The notes beneath the pieces are model-generated. The model saw nothing but the letters and a program-made list of their open reading frames with translations. It ran no database searches and was not told the origin of the DNA. The translations under genes were made by a program, and so were the position numbers. From Halobacillus mangrovi (lineage in GTDB: Bacteria > Bacillota > Bacilli > Bacillales > Halobacillaceae), in NCBI RefSeq assembly GCF_002097535.1, contig NZ_CP020772.1, forward strand, positions 372,001-436,000: a DNA stretch of 64,000 nucleotides, in the 5' to 3' direction. This document shows positions 27,382-36,638 of this stretch, piece by piece (positions within the stretch are counted from its first letter, which is position 1; every line of letters starts with the position of its first letter).

Positions 27382-28653
27382 TTATTCGAATAGGCTAGGG
27401 ATCCATAGCGTTAAGCTAGGAATATAAGCGATTAGTAGAATCGCAATGATCCCTGTAATGAAATATGGAAAAATATCTTTGATCGTATTTTCAATTTTTA
27501 CTTTAGCGATGTGACAAGAAATAAATAGGGTTGAACCTACAGGAGGTGTGAATAACCCCAGGGCAAATGAACAAAGCATCACAATCGAAAAGTGAATAGG
27601 ATCCATGCCAACTCCTGTTGCAATCGGGAAGAACACAGGAATGAAGATGAATAGGTTAGGGACAAGTTCCATAACCATCCCGGCTGCTAGCATAATGATG
27701 ATCATTAACAGAATCACCATGGCATTGGATAATCCAAGACTTAGAATCCAGTTTGAAATTAAGTCAGGAATCCCTTCAGAAATCAGGGCGTAGGTGAAAA
27801 TCATAGAGGTACAAATCATCAGCATGACGACCGTAGTACCATAAACGGTTTCTTTCAACGATTCATAGACCCCTTTAAAAGTCAGGGATTTATATACGAA
27901 TTTTCCGATCAAAAAGGCGTAGATGGCAGCCAGTGCCGCAGCCTCTGTAACGGTTGCGATTCCAAACACGATCGCTCCAATTAGGAATACAGGAAGGACA
28001 AGCGCCCAAAATGCCTTGAATAAACTTACAAAGAATTCCTTAAATGAAGGCATTGATTCTCTTGGATATCCACGCTTAACAGAAATAATGACGGTGGTCA
28101 CTAAATAGGCTAAACCGATGAGAATCCCAGGGATGACCCCTGCTAAAAACATCTGAGCGACAGATAAATTGGCTAGCCAGGCAATGATGATCATCGTACT
28201 GCTTGGCGGAATAATGATCCCGACAACCGAACTTGACGCATTGATGGCAGCAGAGAAGGAAGACGAATATTTTTTCTCTTTCATCGAAGGGATCAAGACA
28301 CTTCCCGTTGAAGCTGCGTCGGCTACGGAAGAACCGGAGACCCCGGCCATCCCCATACTTGTAATAACGGACACGCACCCAAGTCCCCCGGGCAATTGAC
28401 GAACCATAGAATCCGCTACTTTGATGATTCTTTGGGCGATATCCCCGTGGATCATCAAGTTACCGGCCAGAATAAAGAACGGAATCGCTAGAAAAGCGAA
28501 CGATTGAGAATTGGAAAAGAAGCGCTGAGCGGCTAACTCAATAGGAATGCCTTCGACCATGAAAAATAGAATCGCTGACCCGCCCATCGCGAAAGCAATC
28601 GGAACCCCGAATAGAAGCATGACGAAAAAGCTTAGAATCATTACGGTAATCAC
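27382..28653 (-). CDS. dctM: TRAP transporter large permease (DctM)
   Basis: A 423-residue protein with about twelve hydrophobic helices, the ion-coupled channel subunit of a tripartite TRAP importer. FAFLAIPFFILAGNLM, MGMAGVSGSSVADAASTGSV and ASSSVVGIIIPPS are the DctM signatures. It starts with GTG in a GTGA overlap with the dctQ stop, after AAAGGAGGAGAAGTCCA. It works with the DctQ and DctP genes just upstream, using a sodium or proton gradient, apt for a halophile. Confidence 0.93.
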   Translation of the reverse strand: MITVMILSFFVMLLFGVPIAFAMGGSAILFFMVEGIPIELAAQRFFSNSQSFAFLAIPFFILAGNLMIHGDIAQRIIKVADSMVRQLPGGLGCVSVITSMGMAGVSGSSVADAASTGSVLIPSMKEKKYSSSFSAAINASSSVVGIIIPPSSTMIIIAWLANLSVAQMFLAGVIPGILIGLAYLVTTVIISVKRGYPRESMPSFKEFFVSLFKAFWALVLPVFLIGAIVFGIATVTEAAALAAIYAFLIGKFVYKSLTFKGVYESLKETVYGTTVVMLMICTSMIFTYALISEGIPDLISNWILSLGLSNAMVILLMIIIMLAAGMVMELVPNLFIFIPVFFPIATGVGMDPIHFSIVMLCSFALGLFTPPVGSTLFISCHIAKVKIENTIKDIFPYFITGIIAILLIAYIPSLTLWIPSLFE

Positions 28654-29156
28654 TGGACTTCTCCTCCTTTCATCTCTACATTTTTTCTAGTAATCAACAA
28701 AATAATTTGAAGAACTAACAAAATAGCTACAAACGTAAAGGATACGGTCACCGAAATATACAACCAGGACTTAGAAATCTGCAGCATAGGCAGAGGCTGC
28801 ATCCGGACGGCCTGAGCCAGAAGGTAACTGGCATAAACCATATATATAGAAAAGATAAGCATGACTGCTTTGCCGAAGATTTGCATGACTAATTGAACGC
28901 CTCGTCCCATTTTCTCCTGGAGAACCGTTATTTTTAAATGATCTTCATTCTTGGTAACAGCGACGGTCCCAAGAAAAATCATCCATGGGAAAAATAGCTG
29001 AGTGAGCTCAGTAGAAAAGGAAATCGGATAGTTGAAGACATACCTGGACAGAACCTCTGCAAACACCACTAACGTTAGTAAAACCATCAGAAGGATCGCA
29101 ATAATTTCTGTAAGCTTTACGAACCTTGATGTGATTTTGTCTAGCATTTCATTCAC
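28650..29156 (-). CDS. dctQ: TRAP transporter small permease (DctQ)
   Basis: A 168-residue membrane protein with four helices. VFAEVLSRYVFNYPISFSTE and LFFPWMIFLGTVAVTKNEDH are the conserved DctQ parts. The start is taken as GTG at 29156 because GGAG lies seven bases before it; in-frame TTG 29159 and ATG 29147 are alternatives. It bridges the binding protein and DctM. Confidence 0.9.
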   Translation of the reverse strand: MNEMLDKITSRFVKLTEIIAILLMVLLTLVVFAEVLSRYVFNYPISFSTELTQLFFPWMIFLGTVAVTKNEDHLKITVLQEKMGRGVQLVMQIFGKAVMLIFSIYMVYASYLLAQAVRMQPLPMLQISKSWLYISVTVSFTFVAILLVLQIILLITRKNVEMKGGEVQ

Positions 29157-29215
29157 CAACTTTCTCCATTAATAAGAAAATCAGCGAGAAGAAAGATACT
29201 CGCTGATCTTCATGG

Positions 29216-30241
29216 TTATTGTTCTGAGCGGTACTCTTCTAGGAAGGTTTCAACTTCTTTAATAAGTTCAGGATCGATGACATCTTCCATTTTTGTATAA
29301 ACTGGCTTCACTGCTTCCTGGAAAGGTGCTACATCAGGTTCCGTGATTTCTACAAAAGAATCTTCCATTTGCTTCAGCATTTCCTCATCTTTATTAGCCG
29401 TGAATTCATAGGAAGCATCTCTTGCTTCATTGGCAGCTTTTTGGACAATCTTTTGAAGTTCAGGGTCTAGTCCGTCAAACGCTCCCTGGTTCATGATGAA
29501 ATAGGAGTAATAGTAAGTGAGGTTAAGCAGGGCTAAATGATCCTGGACCTCATGGAATTTTGTTTCATAAATAGCATCAAGCGGGTTGAACTGCCCATCA
29601 ACGACTCCTTGAGAAAGAGCTAGATAAACTTCTGTGAATGGCATCGTTGAAACAGAGCTTCCTAATGCTTTGAAGGTTTCAATCAGGCTTTTATCATTCG
29701 GTGAACGCATTTTCAATCCTTCTAGATCTTCTGGTTTATTGATCGGGTGTACGTTGTTGGTAATTTGAGCGAACCCAAGTTCAACATCAGATAGGACTTT
29801 GATTCCCTGTTCTTCTCCCATGGCTTTCAGCTTGTCGCCAATTTCGCTATCTAAAACAGCATGAGCTTCGTCGAAGTCTTTAACTAAGAATGGAAGAGAA
29901 AGAGTCGCGTATTCAGGAATGGTATTGGCCATCATGTTTGCACCGGCAATTTGCATATCTAAAGCACCGACCTGAACGGATTCAATCATCTCTTGAGCAC
30001 TGCCTAATTCTTCGTTAGGATAAATTTCTACCGTTACGGCACCGTCCGTTTCAGCTTCTACGGTTTCTTTGAACTTTTTAGCGGCTACGTCTCGGACAGA
30101 GCCTTCTACGGTGTTAAAGCCGATTTTCCACGTTTGCTCTTTAAATTCTCCATCTTCCGCATTCGAAGCAGAGTCACCACCCCCGCCACATGCAGCAAGA
30201 ACAAGAACTAGTGTTAGTAGTAGAACGATCAATCTTTTCAT
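29216..30241 (-). CDS. dctP: TRAP transporter substrate-binding lipoprotein (DctP)
   Basis: A 341-residue lipoprotein with lipobox LVLAAC and a DctP-type binding domain. EMIESVQVGALDMQI and GLKMRSPNDKSLIETFKALG (with the Arg that salt-bridges a substrate carboxylate in this family) and QGVVDGQFNPLDAIYETKF are typical. The conserved Arg suggests a carboxylic acid ligand. ATG 30241 is preferred to GTG 30250 because AAGGGG then has proper spacing. It is the first gene of a five-gene minus-strand operon running to 24891. Confidence 0.92.
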   Translation of the reverse strand: MKRLIVLLLTLVLVLAACGGGGDSASNAEDGEFKEQTWKIGFNTVEGSVRDVAAKKFKETVEAETDGAVTVEIYPNEELGSAQEMIESVQVGALDMQIAGANMMANTIPEYATLSLPFLVKDFDEAHAVLDSEIGDKLKAMGEEQGIKVLSDVELGFAQITNNVHPINKPEDLEGLKMRSPNDKSLIETFKALGSSVSTMPFTEVYLALSQGVVDGQFNPLDAIYETKFHEVQDHLALLNLTYYYSYFIMNQGAFDGLDPELQKIVQKAANEARDASYEFTANKDEEMLKQMEDSFVEITEPDVAPFQEAVKPVYTKMEDVIDPELIKEVETFLEEYRSEQ

Positions 30242-30393
30242 CTCATGCACCCCTTGTTGTTTTTATTTTTTGAATATTTAAATACATTGTATCGGACATC
30301 TTCGGTTATTTTATTGTGTAAAACAACAAATATTTTATAGTTTTATTGAAATTTCAACAAGTGCGGTGAATAAAGAATCGTTTAAGGGGATTT

Positions 30394-32484
30394 TTATGCA
30401 CGATAGAGCCATTCTTGTTTTGTTCCTAAGAGGTTCATAATATTCCAGGCCATCCGCAGATGGAAAATGACTTCGGCATCACGAATATCAGCTTCTAAGA
30501 TCTCACTTAGTCTCTTTAATCGATAGTTCAAGGTATTGCTATGAAGATGGAGTTCTTTCGCGACTTCTTTTAAATGCTGATGATTGAATAAATATTTCTC
30601 CAATGTTTCTAAAAGGTCCCGTTTGTTTTGATTCGTGTAGTCCATCAATGGTTTTACATGATCAACGACAAATTGATAAAGTTCTTCTTCTGTATTGTTC
30701 ATCATCATTTTGGCAACGCCTGCTTCCCGGTAGGTCATTCGTTGGTTGGGACGTTTGTGACGGTTGAATATCTCAATACAATACCAAACATCTTTATAAG
30801 ACTTCCTGATTTCTTCCAAAGGCGTTAACCGACCTGTTGCATAGGAGAAAGACCTGTCTTTAAAATATTTCCTCAAATAATTGTCCAATTGGTCGATAAA
30901 GTGATTCATCTGATGACGTACGGATTCTTCCTTCACCTCTGTTGGAAAGCCAATAATCCCCCTTAACCCGTTAATTCTGTTAAAAATGATGCTGCTGTTG
31001 AAGTGGTTGGCTATAAATCCCTCTACAAGATGATGTAAACTTTTCGTTTCTCTTACGTTCCAATCATAATCCTGGTTTGTATGATCAAAGTGGATGCCGA
31101 AAAATAAATAAGTCTCACGATCACTCAAACCAAGTAATTTCGCCTGGTCAACAAGGACATTGATATCTACTTTTCCTTGAATGTCTTCTAAAAACTCCCC
31201 CTGGATTCTTTGTTTCGTTTCATAAATGGCTTCCTGTTTTAAGAGTTCAATGGCGATGATGTTCTGTGCTTCTTCGATCAACATTTTCTCCATATGGTTA
31301 AGCGGCCAATGGTTAGTCACAACGACAAGGAAGCCGCGTGCTTCCATCCTTGTGACAACAGGGACGACCACCACACCATATTCGGGCAGATGAATCGGTT
31401 GTACCCGGTCAGGGGTCATCGTTTCTAAGAAGGGAGGTATGGATCCTTCGAAAGGGATATCTCCATTGACTATGGAGGAAAGCAGTTGTCTGAATTCATC
31501 ATATAAAAAAACGGATGTATTTAAACGATCACCGATAAAAGTGATAATTGAATCCATTCCTTGTTGTTCGAGTGCCATATCCATCAATTGGTTGTGGTTA
31601 TGCAACGTTTGTTCAAGCGTTTGATTTTTCAGTTGGATATCATGATTCAGCTTCATCAATTTGTCGGCCTGGTTCTCAAGCTCAGTAAAAAGGGAAGCCC
31701 GGTGGACAGCGAAGGCTGCCTGGTTACAAATCGCTTTTAACAACTCCAGGTCTTCATCTGTAAAATGGCCGACCTCACGGAAAGAGTTGATGCTGACTAC
31801 CCCGATACAGTCCTCTTGAATCATAAGCGGACAGCACATAGCGCTTTGAGCTTTTACTTTTTCTCCATCCTTGTCCGGTGTAGAAGCGTAAAAATGCTTC
31901 CAGTTCTCCTCTGACATCGACGACATGCCTTGATAAACTTCATCCGTGTGATGAAAAATCTGAGCCTTCTTCGTTTGAAACGTAAACCCTGTGAGGGACT
32001 CGCCTGGTTTGAAGCGGATGTTTTGCAGGTGCTGCCAATTGAATCCACGTGTCACACGTGGGATCAGGGTGTCCTTTTTCTCGTTATAAATATACAAACT
32101 GCATGAATCCGAGACAGGGAATACATCCATCGCCATATCCATAATTCTAAGGAGAACATCATCTAGCCTTTGGTATAGGGCAAGGGTCCTTGATAAATTT
32201 AATAAAAGGTCCTTCCCTTTATCTTCAACATCTGCAGGTGGGGATAATAGTTGAATTTGTTGCTTTACAAAGCTTTTTAATTGAGGAGATCCCTTCGTGG
32301 CTGTGAGTTTAATCGTGAAGGAATCATGGTTGACGGTCGTTACTTGATTTGAACCCTCATGTGCGAGCGTTTCTTTATAGAGAAGTTTATTTTTATAAGA
32401 GATAGTAATCTCTGAGATAGTAAACGATATCGCTTCCGCATATTGAATAATCGATTCTGTAAGCAATTGGTAGGCCTTACTCAT
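30394..32484 (-). CDS. GAF- and PucR/CdaR-type transcriptional regulator
   Basis: A 696-residue regulator. An N-terminal region of unknown fold leads to a GAF domain (about 100-270; QSAMCCPLMIQEDCIGVVSI and LLKAICNQAAFAVHRA), a coiled segment, a CdaR GGDEF-like middle domain (about 420-590) and a C-terminal PucR helix-turn-helix (about 635-690; LFNHQHLKEVAKELHLHSNT, LNYRLKRLSEI). Such proteins activate catabolic operons in response to small molecules. It lies 143 bases upstream of the TRAP/M20 operon in the same direction, so it is the likely regulator of that cassette. GGAGGGATCGT precedes the ATG. Confidence 0.85.
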   Translation of the reverse strand: MSKAYQLLTESIIQYAEAISFTISEITISYKNKLLYKETLAHEGSNQVTTVNHDSFTIKLTATKGSPQLKSFVKQQIQLLSPPADVEDKGKDLLLNLSRTLALYQRLDDVLLRIMDMAMDVFPVSDSCSLYIYNEKKDTLIPRVTRGFNWQHLQNIRFKPGESLTGFTFQTKKAQIFHHTDEVYQGMSSMSEENWKHFYASTPDKDGEKVKAQSAMCCPLMIQEDCIGVVSINSFREVGHFTDEDLELLKAICNQAAFAVHRASLFTELENQADKLMKLNHDIQLKNQTLEQTLHNHNQLMDMALEQQGMDSIITFIGDRLNTSVFLYDEFRQLLSSIVNGDIPFEGSIPPFLETMTPDRVQPIHLPEYGVVVVPVVTRMEARGFLVVVTNHWPLNHMEKMLIEEAQNIIAIELLKQEAIYETKQRIQGEFLEDIQGKVDINVLVDQAKLLGLSDRETYLFFGIHFDHTNQDYDWNVRETKSLHHLVEGFIANHFNSSIIFNRINGLRGIIGFPTEVKEESVRHQMNHFIDQLDNYLRKYFKDRSFSYATGRLTPLEEIRKSYKDVWYCIEIFNRHKRPNQRMTYREAGVAKMMMNNTEEELYQFVVDHVKPLMDYTNQNKRDLLETLEKYLFNHQHLKEVAKELHLHSNTLNYRLKRLSEILEADIRDAEVIFHLRMAWNIMNLLGTKQEWLYRA

Positions 32485-32708
32485 ACGATCCCTCCGTCGT
32501 TTGGTGTTTCTTTATTTTATCATTTATGGTGATGCAAAAATCTCTCATCCTTATGTAGAGCAAGGGACTGCAAATAGTATGTGCTTACGTCTGCCACCCT
32601 GATACGCGTGTACATCTTTTAAAATAGATGAATAATGAGATTCCGCTTCCTAATTCCCAGTCTATCCACATAAGATGTAAAGAGACGCGGTGAGGGGAGG
32701 GGGACCTA

Positions 32709-33068
32709 ATGTCTCAACGAATCAAGTTTGGCAACAATCTCCTTTTTGTCACGGAACCAGGCGGGAAGACGATCAGGGCTGGAAAGACGGTAAGTGCAAC
32801 GACGGAAACGATTTCTGTCCAGCCTTTTTATACGATTCGCCTTTTTATTGGAAACCGTGTCGTGTCTGAGGGCGCGGTGACGTTTAAATTGATTATGAAA
32901 ATTGATCAGGTCAGTTTTCTGGTGCTGGATACGGTTACTCTTTTTCCAGGAGAGCAATATACAAAAACCTATGATGCCCCAGGTCTCGGCATTGCCGTAA
33001 AGGCTGAATCTGAAAGTGGCTCCGGCATCAATGCGGTCGATGTTGCAGTATTTGGATTCAAGTTCTAG
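32709..33068 (+). CDS. Beta-rich protein of unknown function
   Basis: A 119-residue protein without signal peptide or membrane helix, made almost entirely of short beta-prone stretches (TIRLFIGNRVVSEGAVTFKL, VSFLVLDTVTLFPGEQ). It has no Cys and no recognised family; Bacilli carry various small beta-sandwich proteins of this look, some on spores. GAGGGGAGGGGGACCTA precedes the ATG, a very strong ribosome binding site. Stands alone, with a terminator after it. Confidence 0.65.
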   Translation: MSQRIKFGNNLLFVTEPGGKTIRAGKTVSATTETISVQPFYTIRLFIGNRVVSEGAVTFKLIMKIDQVSFLVLDTVTLFPGEQYTKTYDAPGLGIAVKAESESGSGINAVDVAVFGFKF

Positions 33069-33078
33069 CTTAAGCCTG

Positions 33079-33118
33079 TTCAAAAAGTTCAGCTCCCTTC
33101 TGCCGCTGGACTTTTTGG
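33079..33118 (+). terminator. Terminator
   Basis: CAAAAAGTTCAGC pairs with GCTGGACTTTTTG, with one G-U pair; the T run lies in the right arm. Confidence 0.65.
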
Positions 33119-33200
33119 ATGAGCCTAAGCACTCCTTGCCCTACTATCGGGTTTGTCCATGTACAATAAAAGGAAGGAACTTTTTGAAGGAGAGATCACG

Positions 33201-33908
33201 ATGAAACGAATACATATCCTTTTGGCTATTCTTGCTTTAACGCTGTTGACGGCATGCGTTAAAGGGAATTATGAGCTGAAGATCAACAAAGACGGCAGTG
33301 GTGAAAGTGTTGTAACCATCGGATTTGAAGAAGAGGCATACGAACGACTCGGTGAACGAGGACATTCGATGGTTGAATCGGCGACCGAAGAGCTGTTTAC
33401 CCAGGGCTACAACGTTGAATCTTACAACGAAGAAGGCTACATCGGGTTTCAGGCGACGAAATCGTTTGAAGACGTTCGAGAGGCAGAGAACCTTCAAGCA
33501 ACCGGTGGAATGACGGAAATGGGAGTAGGCGCGGCTCTTTCAGACAATATTGATATGACGGTAGAAGAAGGGGTTTTTACCGACATGTATAAGATTGAAG
33601 CTGTGGTGGATCTTGAAAACTCTGGTCTATTAGGAGGCATGCAGCAGCTTGTTTCCAACCAGCTCGACCTGACGTTTACACTCGATTTACCCGTATCACC
33701 TAAGGCACACAATGCGGATGCGGTGGACGGTAACGAGTTGACCTGGAACATCAAAACGGCTGGAACGACGAACATGATGGTACAAGTAGGGGTGCCGAAT
33801 GTGCGCAATATCGTAATCGCTGGGGTCGCAGGATTGGTGATTGCTGCTGTCGTTGTTTTTCTGATCCTTCGCAAACGAAACAAGAACCGTGATCATCCTT
33901 CGACTTAG
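33201..33908 (+). CDS. DUF3153-like lipoprotein with C-terminal membrane anchor
   Basis: A 235-residue protein. Its signal run ends with lipobox LLTAC (Cys at about 17). An extracellular alpha/beta region follows, starting VKGNYELKINKDGSGESVVT, the pattern of LppM/DUF3153 proteins. Near the C-terminus a helix (IVIAGVAGLVIAAVVVFLIL) spans the membrane and ends in a basic RKRNKNRD tail. GAAGGAGAGATCACG precedes the ATG at 33201; the frame is open farther upstream with no better start. The function is unknown. Confidence 0.8.
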   Translation: MKRIHILLAILALTLLTACVKGNYELKINKDGSGESVVTIGFEEEAYERLGERGHSMVESATEELFTQGYNVESYNEEGYIGFQATKSFEDVREAENLQATGGMTEMGVGAALSDNIDMTVEEGVFTDMYKIEAVVDLENSGLLGGMQQLVSNQLDLTFTLDLPVSPKAHNADAVDGNELTWNIKTAGTTNMMVQVGVPNVRNIVIAGVAGLVIAAVVVFLILRKRNKNRDHPST

Positions 33909-34038
33909 AGTCGGGGGCCATCAGGACGAGTATCAGCTCAACTAAGTCAGGCACGATCGTTTTTGTCCTGGAACCCGTTTTAACCCTTCTCCTTAGGGAA
34001 AAAAGATAAGGAATATCCAAAAAATAGGAGGGTTAAAA

Positions 34039-35292
34039 ATGGCGGAGCAACGATCTATGCCGAAAGAATCAGGTGCTGACCATACGTTGCAGCAGCTGCA
34101 GGAAGGGTATCAATTCATCTTAAACCGGAGTCATACGTTTCACTCCAATGTATTTGAAACGATGCTGATGGGAGAACCGGTGATTTGTCTTGTGGGAAAA
34201 GAGGCAGCGGAAATTTTCTATGACAATGACAAATTCAGGAGAGAAGACGCTGCGCCGAAACGAGCGGAAAAAACTCTGTTTGGCGAAGGCGGCGTGCAGG
34301 GACTGGACGGAGAAGCGCATCTGAATCGCAAAAAGATGTTCATGTCGTTAATGACGAAGGAATCGCTGGAAGAGGTCCGCTCGCTGACAGGGAAAGCTTT
34401 GAAGCTTGCTATGAGGGATCTCAATAAGGAAGAGCCGTTCAAAGTTTACGATGAAGCTAGGAAAGCCATGACGAGGGTGGCCTCTGCGTGGACAGGCGTG
34501 CCGATTTACGATGAGGAGCTTGACGAGTGGGCGGAAGAGTTAAGCGATATGTATGAATCTCCTACAGCTGTAGGATTCAAGCATTGGAAAGGCCGAAGAT
34601 CCCGTTCGAAAGCGGAGAAATGGATCGAGGACCTCGTTAAGAAAGTACGTAAAGGGAAGCTTGCTACCTCGAAAGACCGGGCGCTTTATCAGTTTTCGTG
34701 GCATCGGGATGAGAATGGAGATCTTTTAGATAAACATACAGTGGCTGTAGAGCTTCTGAATTTGCTCCGTCCGATGGTTGCGATTTCTGTCTATATTGAT
34801 TTTCTTGTTCTAGCCATTCATGAACATCCTGAAAAAGTGGAAAAAGTTCGTACGGGTGATGAAAACGAGCTGCAGTATTTCATTCAGGAAGTCCGTCGTT
34901 ACTATCCGTTTTTTCCGTTTGCCGCAGCACGTGTGGATAGAAACTTTACGTGGGATGGATACGCATTCAAACAAGGCACGTTGACGCTGCTTGATTTATA
35001 TGGAACCAATCATCACCCTGAGCTCTGGGAAAACCCAAAACTTTTTAAGCCGGAGCGTTTCCAATCGTGGGACGGTCATCCGTTTGACTTCATTCCTCAT
35101 GGAGGAGGCGAATTTGAAATCGGTCACCGCTGCGCTGGGGAGTGGCTGACCATTGAAGTGTTAAAGGAGACGTTGGATCATTTCGTTAACCGGATTTCCT
35201 TTGAAGTGCCCGAGCAAAACCTAGGGTTCAGTTTAAAAGAAATTCCGAGCATACCAAAGAGTGAAGTGAAAGTGACAGGAGTTCAATCATAG
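34039..35292 (+). CDS. Cytochrome P450 CYP152 family fatty-acid peroxygenase
   Basis: A 417-residue cytochrome P450 lacking a membrane anchor. The haem ligand is Cys365 in FEIGHRCAGEW. The I-helix carries LLRPMVAIS with Arg244-Pro245 in place of the usual acid-Thr pair; this Arg holds the fatty acid carboxylate and is the hallmark of CYP152 enzymes (such as P450-BSbeta), which use H2O2 instead of redox partners to hydroxylate or decarboxylate fatty acids. FPFAAARV and ERF motifs are also present. No ferredoxin gene nearby, as expected. TAGGAGGGTTAAAA precedes the ATG. Confidence 0.93.
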   Translation: MAEQRSMPKESGADHTLQQLQEGYQFILNRSHTFHSNVFETMLMGEPVICLVGKEAAEIFYDNDKFRREDAAPKRAEKTLFGEGGVQGLDGEAHLNRKKMFMSLMTKESLEEVRSLTGKALKLAMRDLNKEEPFKVYDEARKAMTRVASAWTGVPIYDEELDEWAEELSDMYESPTAVGFKHWKGRRSRSKAEKWIEDLVKKVRKGKLATSKDRALYQFSWHRDENGDLLDKHTVAVELLNLLRPMVAISVYIDFLVLAIHEHPEKVEKVRTGDENELQYFIQEVRRYYPFFPFAAARVDRNFTWDGYAFKQGTLTLLDLYGTNHHPELWENPKLFKPERFQSWDGHPFDFIPHGGGEFEIGHRCAGEWLTIEVLKETLDHFVNRISFEVPEQNLGFSLKEIPSIPKSEVKVTGVQS

Positions 35293-35297
35293 ATGGG

Positions 35298-35336
35298 TAA
35301 AAAAGCCATGGAGGCAGTATCTCCATGGCTTTTCTA
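35298..35336. terminator. Bidirectional terminator
   Basis: AAAAGCCATGGAG pairs with CTCCATGGCTTTT between two convergent genes. Confidence 0.9.
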
Positions 35337-35338
35337 TC

Positions 35339-36436
35339 TTATTGATAATTGATGATCGCAGGATTCGGGTCGAGCTTCAATACTTCCTCCGCACTTAAAA
35401 CCGGCTCATCCTTTTTGTAAAAGACTTTAAATCCGCCATATTGGACGGCTTCATTACGCACAAATTTTCTGTACAGGGACATCTTCGTCGAAGACGGTCC
35501 CCAGCCATCATAATTCAGCGCAACTTCAACGTTGTCCGTCGGCTTGATCGCTTCTTTATTGGTCAAGGCTTCATCCATGAACTGGTGGACGAGGACGATT
35601 TTGTCCGGCAGGTTTTGTTCTTCAACCATCTTGGAAATATACTCAACGGCTTCTTGAACCTCTCTGCCGTTGACTTGTCCAAGATTGATCCCCGGCGTCT
35701 CTCCTTCACCAACGTGGAACTCTGTATCAATCGCAAGGTGAACATAAGGCAGCTTCAGCCACTTTTCAATCAGCTTAACCTGGTTTAACACCGAGTCCGT
35801 CCCGAGCTGGATATCGAGCATTAACAGGGCATCGTGTTCCTTCGCAAGTTTGGCATACTCATCAATTTGCTCTGGAGAGGTCCTATGATAGTATTTTCCC
35901 TCAGGACCAGGGTTACGCTGCGCCACGGTTGAGATCAATTCAATCGTCGGAATCGCTGGGCGTTCAGGATCTGCGTTGGAGTAAGCTTTTGTTTGTTCTT
36001 TCAGATTTTTCATCAAAGCTTCTGGTTCCATTTCACCGAGAATACCCATGTTTGTCGAATTCGGGTGACCGTAATACATCACGAGTCGGTGATCCTTAAG
36101 TGGCCCGTCGGTTTGATCTTTAGCCCCATTAACAAGCGTTTCGCCGACGGGAATCATCCGCTTGCGCTTGCCTCCATGGGCTTCAACGACCGGCATTTTC
36201 TCAAGTTCTTCTTCGGTCATTTTTTCTTTGAGAGGGTTAGCGTCTTCATCGGGCTTGACCGCTTTGTAGGGCTGCGGAGGCTTTTCCTCTTTCTCTCCTT
36301 CTTTCTTATCTTTTGCTGCTTCCTCTGATTGAGAGGTCTTGTCCTCGTTGTCATTTGTGGAGGAGGTCGTTTCTGAGCAAGCTCCTAAAAAAGAGATTAC
36401 TAGAAAGATAGATATAAACAGGATTGCCTTTTTCAT
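35339..36436 (-). CDS. Lipoprotein with TIM-barrel-like domain, unknown function
   Basis: A 365-residue predicted lipoprotein: lipobox FLGAC with Cys at about 20, an acidic/Lys-rich low-complexity linker (about 25-80), then a globular part. HRLVMYYGHPNSTNMGILG, LLMLDIQLGTDSVLNQVKLI, VHLAIDTEFHVGEG and IVLVHQFM read as successive beta-strands of a barrel with acidic residues at strand ends, as in glycoside-hydrolase-like folds. Catalytic identity cannot be named. ATG 36436 has AAGGAAGTG upstream. Confidence 0.75.
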   Translation of the reverse strand: MKKAILFISIFLVISFLGACSETTSSTNDNEDKTSQSEEAAKDKKEGEKEEKPPQPYKAVKPDEDANPLKEKMTEEELEKMPVVEAHGGKRKRMIPVGETLVNGAKDQTDGPLKDHRLVMYYGHPNSTNMGILGEMEPEALMKNLKEQTKAYSNADPERPAIPTIELISTVAQRNPGPEGKYYHRTSPEQIDEYAKLAKEHDALLMLDIQLGTDSVLNQVKLIEKWLKLPYVHLAIDTEFHVGEGETPGINLGQVNGREVQEAVEYISKMVEEQNLPDKIVLVHQFMDEALTNKEAIKPTDNVEVALNYDGWGPSSTKMSLYRKFVRNEAVQYGGFKVFYKKDEPVLSAEEVLKLDPNPAIINYQ

Positions 36437-36578
36437 GGTGTTCACTTCCTTTATGTATGGTTTTACCAAAGTGTCTCAGTTTCTAAAATAAGGGTGAAAA
36501 GGAATACTCTAGAAGTTTAACATATCCTTTTTTTGCCATATACCAATTTGACTCAAATGAAGAAAAAGCATTAAACGC

Positions 36579-36614
36579 TAAAACCCCTCTCCTTTGCTTC
36601 AGGAGAGGGGTTCG
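36579..36614 (-). terminator. Terminator after secreted lipase
   Basis: Minus-strand AACCCCTCTCCT pairs with AGGAGAGGGGTT, followed by TTAG. Confidence 0.75.
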
Positions 36615-36638
36615 GCTGATCATATTGATGATTTTGTC

